This document shows, one piece after another, positions 58,930-64,000 of a stretch of DNA of 64,000 nucleotides. How positions within the stretch are numbered: the first letter of the stretch is position 1; each line of letters begins with the position of its first letter. This stretch comes from Emydura subglobosa (Eukaryota; Chordata; Testudines; Chelidae). The notes beneath the pieces were generated by a model that had not been told where the DNA came from, made no database searches, and saw nothing but the letters and a program-made list of their open reading frames with translations. The stretch covers positions 33,091,383-33,155,382 of the forward strand of contig ML679966.1 of the NCBI GenBank assembly GCA_007922225.1. The letters are read 5' to 3'. Both the position numbers and the translations under genes were made by a program.

Positions 58930-61900
58930 AAGAATCTCTGTGGTACCTGGTAATCAGGCAGGCAAAAGGGCTAGAATTCCAGCAGTCACTATACTCCCAC
59001 ACACATTGCTACATGTGTTATTGCTCTTTTTAGAAAATGAACACCCATCCTCAAATCCTCTGTCTTTGCACACAGGAGCCACATGAAGATCACTGCAGTC
59101 CTTTTGCATCTTTTTGCATGGACAGTAAGAGTTAGAAATGCTTATAGCACTGTTTGGGAGAGAAGAAATGATAGGGAGTTCATTAACATTTTACCCTTTA
59201 AGCATTAACCAGCCACAGAGAAGGTGCAGGTATCCTCTTCTCCACCTTGGACATGGGGCTTGACAGTCTTCAGGCTTGATCTGACCACTTTGGCACTGGT
59301 TTATGTAACCTGCTGGCTCTTACTCTTACACTCCCCTGCTTTCACTTAGATCTGGTTTAGCATTAGCACCTCTGTTAATAGTAGTAAGGGAGTGATCTCA
59401 AATCTTAGAGAGCTTCGTAGGCTTATAAAGCTTCCCCAGGCTTGTTAACAACCTTAATTTTGGACTAGGGAGGTTAATCGCTTTCTACCTCCACAAAAAC
59501 ATTTATTTCCACTACTAATTTTGCATTATTTCAGAAGTTCACATCTGAACTTGTGATTTAAAACCAAGCATTGTGTGTAAGACAAAGTAATAAAATAATC
59601 CCACTGTCTTGAATTTTCCAGACCAGTGTATAAAAAAAGAAAAGGAATGAGGATGGTAAATTCCAAAACCATAAAACTAAATGAAAATATGTCAGTTCTG
59701 TATATGTTTCAGATAAGCAGAACAGCACCCAACTGGGTTTAAAATTCAAAACATTTGTCTTGAATCTGTATCAGCATGAGCTACCCTGCCAATACTCTAT
59801 CTTTCCCCATCGGTATATAACTCTGTAATACCTATTTCTTATTATTCCTCATTGTAAACAAAACAAAGCTGTTTTTTCCCCATGTGCCTCTTCTGGCTAA
59901 GTTAACTGCTTGATCTGCATTCATGCCCTAATATATATTTACACTCATCCTTTCATAACTACAAAAATAGTATTTAGAGCATGGCATAGCTTGACAACAG
60001 CACTCTGAAACGCTGTAATTAAAACAAAGGCACACAGATGTCTTTGCAAGGGCTGAAATAAGTGAATACGCAAGTCTAAATGTCTTAACATTTTCATGAA
60101 TGTATTGGCAATAATCTATTAGACAGCTATTTATTCTCATCATTATACAAATTGCACTTCATAACCTCCACCTGTAACTGGTAGAATTTAATTTCATTAC
60201 GGATGGGCCAAGCCCAGTTTTCATAAAATAAGAATTAGTTGAATTTCATTCCTATTTCCAATCTCCATGAAACCCAAATCTTTTTAAAGTTGCATATCAG
60301 TTCAGTTGACTGGTCAGCCTTTCAGATTTACCAGTCCTTTGACCTCTATTAAAGTACCTGCCATTTCCATTTCACTATTGCAACACACAATCTTCTATCA
60401 GTTCCCCACCCCACCCCTCAAGGATGATTTAGGGGTCCCAGCTACTTCTGCACCATTTGTTTTAAAATAGTCAACAGATAAATTCAATAAAAATGGATGT
60501 AAGGAATCTTACATGCAGTATGATAAATTCTGCCTTAAATTAAACCCATCCAAGTCAAAACTATTGCACAGAGTGCAAGTCAGTGCAGAAATTGCCACTG
60601 TACTTGTAAACTTAATAACTTCAAAGTCATTATCTTACATTTTCATGATTAAAATTGTCATCTTCATCTTGTTCATTCTGGGCCAAAGAAAGTAAGATTG
60701 TGCCTTGTGTGTGTGTGTGTGTGCACAGGCACAGTACTCCTGCCTGAAAAATAAAGAAACTACAGTATCTCATATGAAACATGAAATGATCATTCCAAAA
60801 GGATTCTGCCATTGTCCAGATTCTAAATATTATCTAAGTAATTTAACTGGGGTATCATAGGCAAGAAAGGAAGAGTGTGTATCAGAAGGAGCCAAGGCAA
60901 GGAAAGGAAGATAATGCAATGTGCAATATAACATTGATAATTTATTGATGCAGGACACTTAAAATGCTCTGGGATTCATCTCTTTATTATCAGTAATTCT
61001 TTCTATAACTTCTATTTCAAAAGCCTGCAATTCTGATATAAATAACTGTTAAAAATGAAAGTAGGGACACCACATTTGTGTGGATGTACATAATTTGGGG
61101 ATATAAATTAATTACATCCCTCACAATGGGGGACATCTGAAAAGTAAGGTGTGAGATAATTTTTGGTTCACAGGGGCACAGCGAAACTAAACCAGTAGTT
61201 GTCCTTCGCCTTTGTTCGTGTCTCTTGGAATTTGGCTGGAGCTCTGTTTTCACATTAACCTTAACATTCCAGGTGAAAAAGCCTGCTTAAATTTGCAGGT
61301 GACTATAAACTCTTTGGGGCAAGGACTGCATTTTTTCATGTGTTTATATTGACCCTGGCATAATTGGGCCCCAATCAAGATTGGGGCCTTCGGACGTTAC
61401 TGCAATACAAATAACAGAAGACAAGTCAATGAGAGTTGTCATTTTACTGCTAATGTATTTCCCAGAAAGGCATTCTGTCTGCTGACATAATCGAGGATAA
61501 CGGAAGTATTAACCAGAAGATTAATTCAGGAGAGGCTGAAGATCTCCCTAGGTGTTTTAAGGTAACTTTTATTAGTTACTAGAAAAGTTTGCATAGAAAA
61601 TATGTAAACATTCTTTGAACTAATAAAAAGTTATAATAAATAATAGATCTTGACTGTGAAAATCACTAGCCTTCCCCATGCTTTCAAATGCCTTTCTTAG
61701 TTGAAGACTATTGCCAAATCCCACTCAGCTTCTTCACATAAGTAGTCCTCTTGAAGTCTGACACTTTTTATATAAGGAAGGTGAGCTGAATTTGTCCCCC
61801 TCGGGGGGCCAGATCCTGCAAGTGGATCAACCTGAACAGACAATTACACCCATGCAGATCAATGGGGCTGTACGCAGTTGCAGGAGTCCAGCTGAGCAAA

Positions 61901-62320
61901 TCCAGTCGTGGGATCTAGCCACAAGTTAGTAGACAAGCAAGATGGCAGCTACCTATTTTTTCAGTCATTTTGAATTGTTATTTAACAAAATAGTAGGTGA
62001 AAATTATGATTTTTTTAAACATTTAAAAAAAAGAAACCTACATGAAGTGATTACATAGTTGTTTAAAATTAAGTATTTTGCTGTACTTGTTTATCAACAA
62101 TTTGACCTCCCCAGCTTTTATATGCTGGAGAAATCACAATGGTGTTATGCTTGGGTTTTAAATCTAAAACAAACCAGAAAAAAATGTTTTCATTTAAATC
62201 ACAGAACATATTCATGAAAGTATTTCTTGCCATCTTTAATTTCATAACCACCATTGTGTTTTTACATAATCTCATATTTTACTTCAATAAAGCTGCGCCA
62301 ATGTGTAACAGCAGAGTTTG
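58930..62320. other. CORIN intron, with an unexplained cysteine-rich frame
   Basis: No CORIN exon is recognised. A minus-strand frame from 59149 to about 59000 behind a good acceptor is discussed under findings. A (TG)9 microsatellite is at 60706-60723. Bases 61795-61920 carry a fragment of the cagatcctgcaagtgg type MITE. Confidence 0.35.
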
Positions 62321-62332
62321 GCTCTTTGAACC

Positions 62333-62635
62333 CCAGGGTAGGTCTACATTGTTCTGGGATGTGTGATTCCCTGCTCCCATAGACATACCCATGGTAGCTG
62401 TGCTCAGGATAGCATCTACAAATAGCAGTGTGTCCACAGCGGTGTGCGCAACTGCTCGGGCTAGCCAACTGAGCGTGTGCCCACGGGGTAGGATTGTCCC
62501 AGGCAGTACTGTATTTGGGATGGCTAGCGTGAGCAGCTACCCATGCCACTGCAGATGCGCCGCTATTTTTATGTACTAGCTCGAGCAAAGCTAGCACAGG
62601 TATGTCTACATGACTTGGGAATCACACCTCCCATA
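62333..62635. repeat. Foldback MITE
   Basis: The left part has taggtctacattgttctggg and gtgtgattccc. The right part has aggtatgtctacatgacttg and gggaatcacacctccc, with the terminal pieces inverted. The middle (gctcgggctagccaactgag) is typical of a chelonian non-autonomous DNA element. Confidence 0.65.
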
Positions 62636-62639
62636 TCAA

Positions 62640-63575
62640 ATGTAGAGATTCCCTAAAAAGATACAATGAACTACATTTCAAAGTCTACTGATTTGAAACC
62701 TGATATAGTTTGTTAGCTAATTAGTTTACAGAGAGCTTTTTACATAATTTCCAAGAAAAAAAATCTTTTTTTAGTTTTATGAAGTTCTGCTATGTCACTG
62801 TCTAGACACACAGAGGACTGACTTCATTACAGTACATCAAATCAAGCTAACTGAACCGCTGTACATCAACACAGCATACAACCAAGAGAAAGCTACTTCC
62901 ACAACTTATTAATCATTGTCCCCACAGCCTCATTCTGTCCACTGCAGAAAAAAGGGTTTATCATGTCTGGACAAACACTCCTCCCCTGGGCCAAGAATAA
63001 ATGAACAGGTCTAGAAAAACTACCAAGACTCTGATACTGCAAACTGCTAAGCATATTGGTAACTCTGCTCATATGACTGATCTCACTGTCTTCAACTCAT
63101 GTCAGCAAAGTTATGGAAGTGCTTAAGTGTTTGCAGGATCAGAGTCCAAATTTGTTTTTCCATCTACATTACTAGCAGCCTTTGCTTCCACTTACTAATC
63201 TTCATAGAACAGTTCCATAGAAGATCAAACTTATCCAAGAACAAATATAGTTTGGACATTGTTAAATTACACCAGTGTAAAACGTTTCCCATGTGGTGTT
63301 CTGGATCCCATTAGATATAGCAATGCATCAGCACCAGCAGTAAGAAGTTAGTTTATGCAAACTAGTTTAAAGCACAGAAGGTCAGAGTAAAGCACTTTTT
63401 CTTTTCCTTTCTCAGTTATCTTTTTAGACAGATGATCAATCATGTAATAATTCAAAGGGCCAAGAACACATCAAAGTATTTGGGGTAACTAATAAATTTC
63501 ACTGTTATGAAAGCACTGGTCTCATTCCAGTAACTGTCTTACACTTAAAGCAGGGATTGAAACACTTTATTATGT
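62640..63575. other. CORIN intron, mostly unassigned
   Basis: Bases 63030-63150 carry a decayed palindromic MITE (ending gtgtttgcaggatcagagtc). Nothing else was recognised. Confidence 0.35.
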
Positions 63576-63579
63576 CCAA

Positions 63580-64000
63580 AGAACACTTCAGCTCAATGCA
63601 CAGCAATGGTCAGAAAGGCAACAGAATGTTGGGCACTATTAGGAAAGGGATAGAAAATAAGACTGAAAATATCATAATGCCAGTGTATAAATCCACGGTG
63701 CACATACACAATTAACCTGTGGAGCTCACTGCCATGGGATGTTGTGATGACCAAAAGTATAACTGAGTTCAGAAACGAACTAGGTAAGTTCACAGATGAT
63801 AGGTCTATCAGTGGCTATTAGCCAAAATGGTCAGACATACAATCCCTTGCTCAGAGTAACCCTAAGCCTCTGACTGCCAGAAGCTGGGAGGGGAAGATAG
63901 GGTGGATCACTCCAACTGCCCTGTTCAGTACAGTCCCCCTAAAGCTCTCATTCCGGCCACTGTTGGAGGCAGGATACTGGGCTAGATGGACCATTTGTCT
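63580..64000 (+). mobile_element. CR1 LINE 3' part, runs off the right edge
   Basis: Encodes decayed RT C-terminal phrases and then the 3' tail: ttaacctgtggagctcactg, then atcagtggctattagccaaa, ending in aggatactgggctagatgga at the window edge. It is the 3' end of a CR1 in plus orientation. Confidence 0.85.

Larger units (their letters stand above)
1..64000 (-). other. CORIN: CORIN transcription unit, internal part (gene continues past both window edges)
   Basis: Corin is a type II transmembrane serine protease of cardiomyocytes that cleaves pro-ANP and pro-BNP to active hormones. The human protein is about 1042 residues: a cytoplasmic tail, one transmembrane helix, frizzled 1, LDLa1-4, frizzled 2, LDLa5-7, a scavenger-receptor domain and a trypsin domain. 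Nine minus-strand exons here encode LDLa2 through LDLa7 in exactly that order, with matching splice phases and several stretches close to the human protein as I remember it (for example RALCEHSKERCESVLGIVGL in frizzled 2). The first visible exon starts in phase 1 and the last ends in phase 1, so coding exons lie on both sides. I found no LDLa1 or frizzled 1 exon between 50.9 and 64 kb and no scavenger-receptor or protease exon below 11.6 kb. Introns between visible exons run from about 2.1 to 7.3 kb and are full of transposable elements. Confidence 0.95.

Overview
This window is vertebrate nuclear DNA, most likely from a turtle. It is AT-rich, has GT-AG introns, and is crowded with CR1 LINEs, chelonian-type MITEs, Ty3/gypsy and ERV-like LTRs, a Penelope element, a Harbinger transposon and a hAT element. 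The species call rests on how the repeats look and was not confirmed by a search. No bacterial or viral genome is present.

The one gene I can support is CORIN, the type II transmembrane serine protease that activates pro-atrial natriuretic peptide. It lies on the minus strand. Nine consecutive internal coding exons are visible between 50940 and 11640. In transcript order they encode LDL-receptor class A (LDLa) repeats 2, 3 and 4, a cysteine-rich connector, frizzled domain 2 (two exons), and LDLa repeats 5, 6 and 7. All junction phases agree, and together they encode about 387 residues that align without gaps to the middle of vertebrate corin. The cytoplasmic and transmembrane segment, frizzled 1 and LDLa1 must lie beyond position 64000. 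The scavenger-receptor and trypsin domains must lie beyond position 1. The whole window is therefore internal to one gene.

The rest is intron. From left to right: a CR1 (about 1300-6300) split by a two-gene PIF/Harbinger element (3248-5656); a Ty3/gypsy pol remnant (about 6360-9000) split by a solo LTR (7633-8639); an opposed gypsy RT scrap (9180-9350); SINEs and an LTR-like element (12.2-14.2 kb); MITEs and a CR1 tail (15.6-20 kb); old CR1 pieces (25-29 kb); a hAT element (33001-35048) holding a GC-rich solo LTR (33239-34219); a Penelope-like element (37588-39268) with a 12-bp target duplication; a CR1 (42772-43432) ending about 16 nt from a CORIN splice donor; a purine-rich minisatellite and MITEs (44-50 kb); an RTE LINE (about 52.19-54.95 kb); a minus-strand CR1 (about 55.61-58.88 kb) split by a solo LTR (56917-58242) that contains a tRNA-like sequence and a tandem array with an assembly gap; and a plus-strand CR1 running off the right edge.

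The best leads are the nested insertions with exact target duplications, the tRNA-like module inside an LTR, the retroelements pressed against CORIN splice sites, a tandem NAGNAG acceptor before LDLa7, and a cysteine-rich open frame behind a good acceptor near 59.1 kb. I did not find a clearly new multi-gene system.
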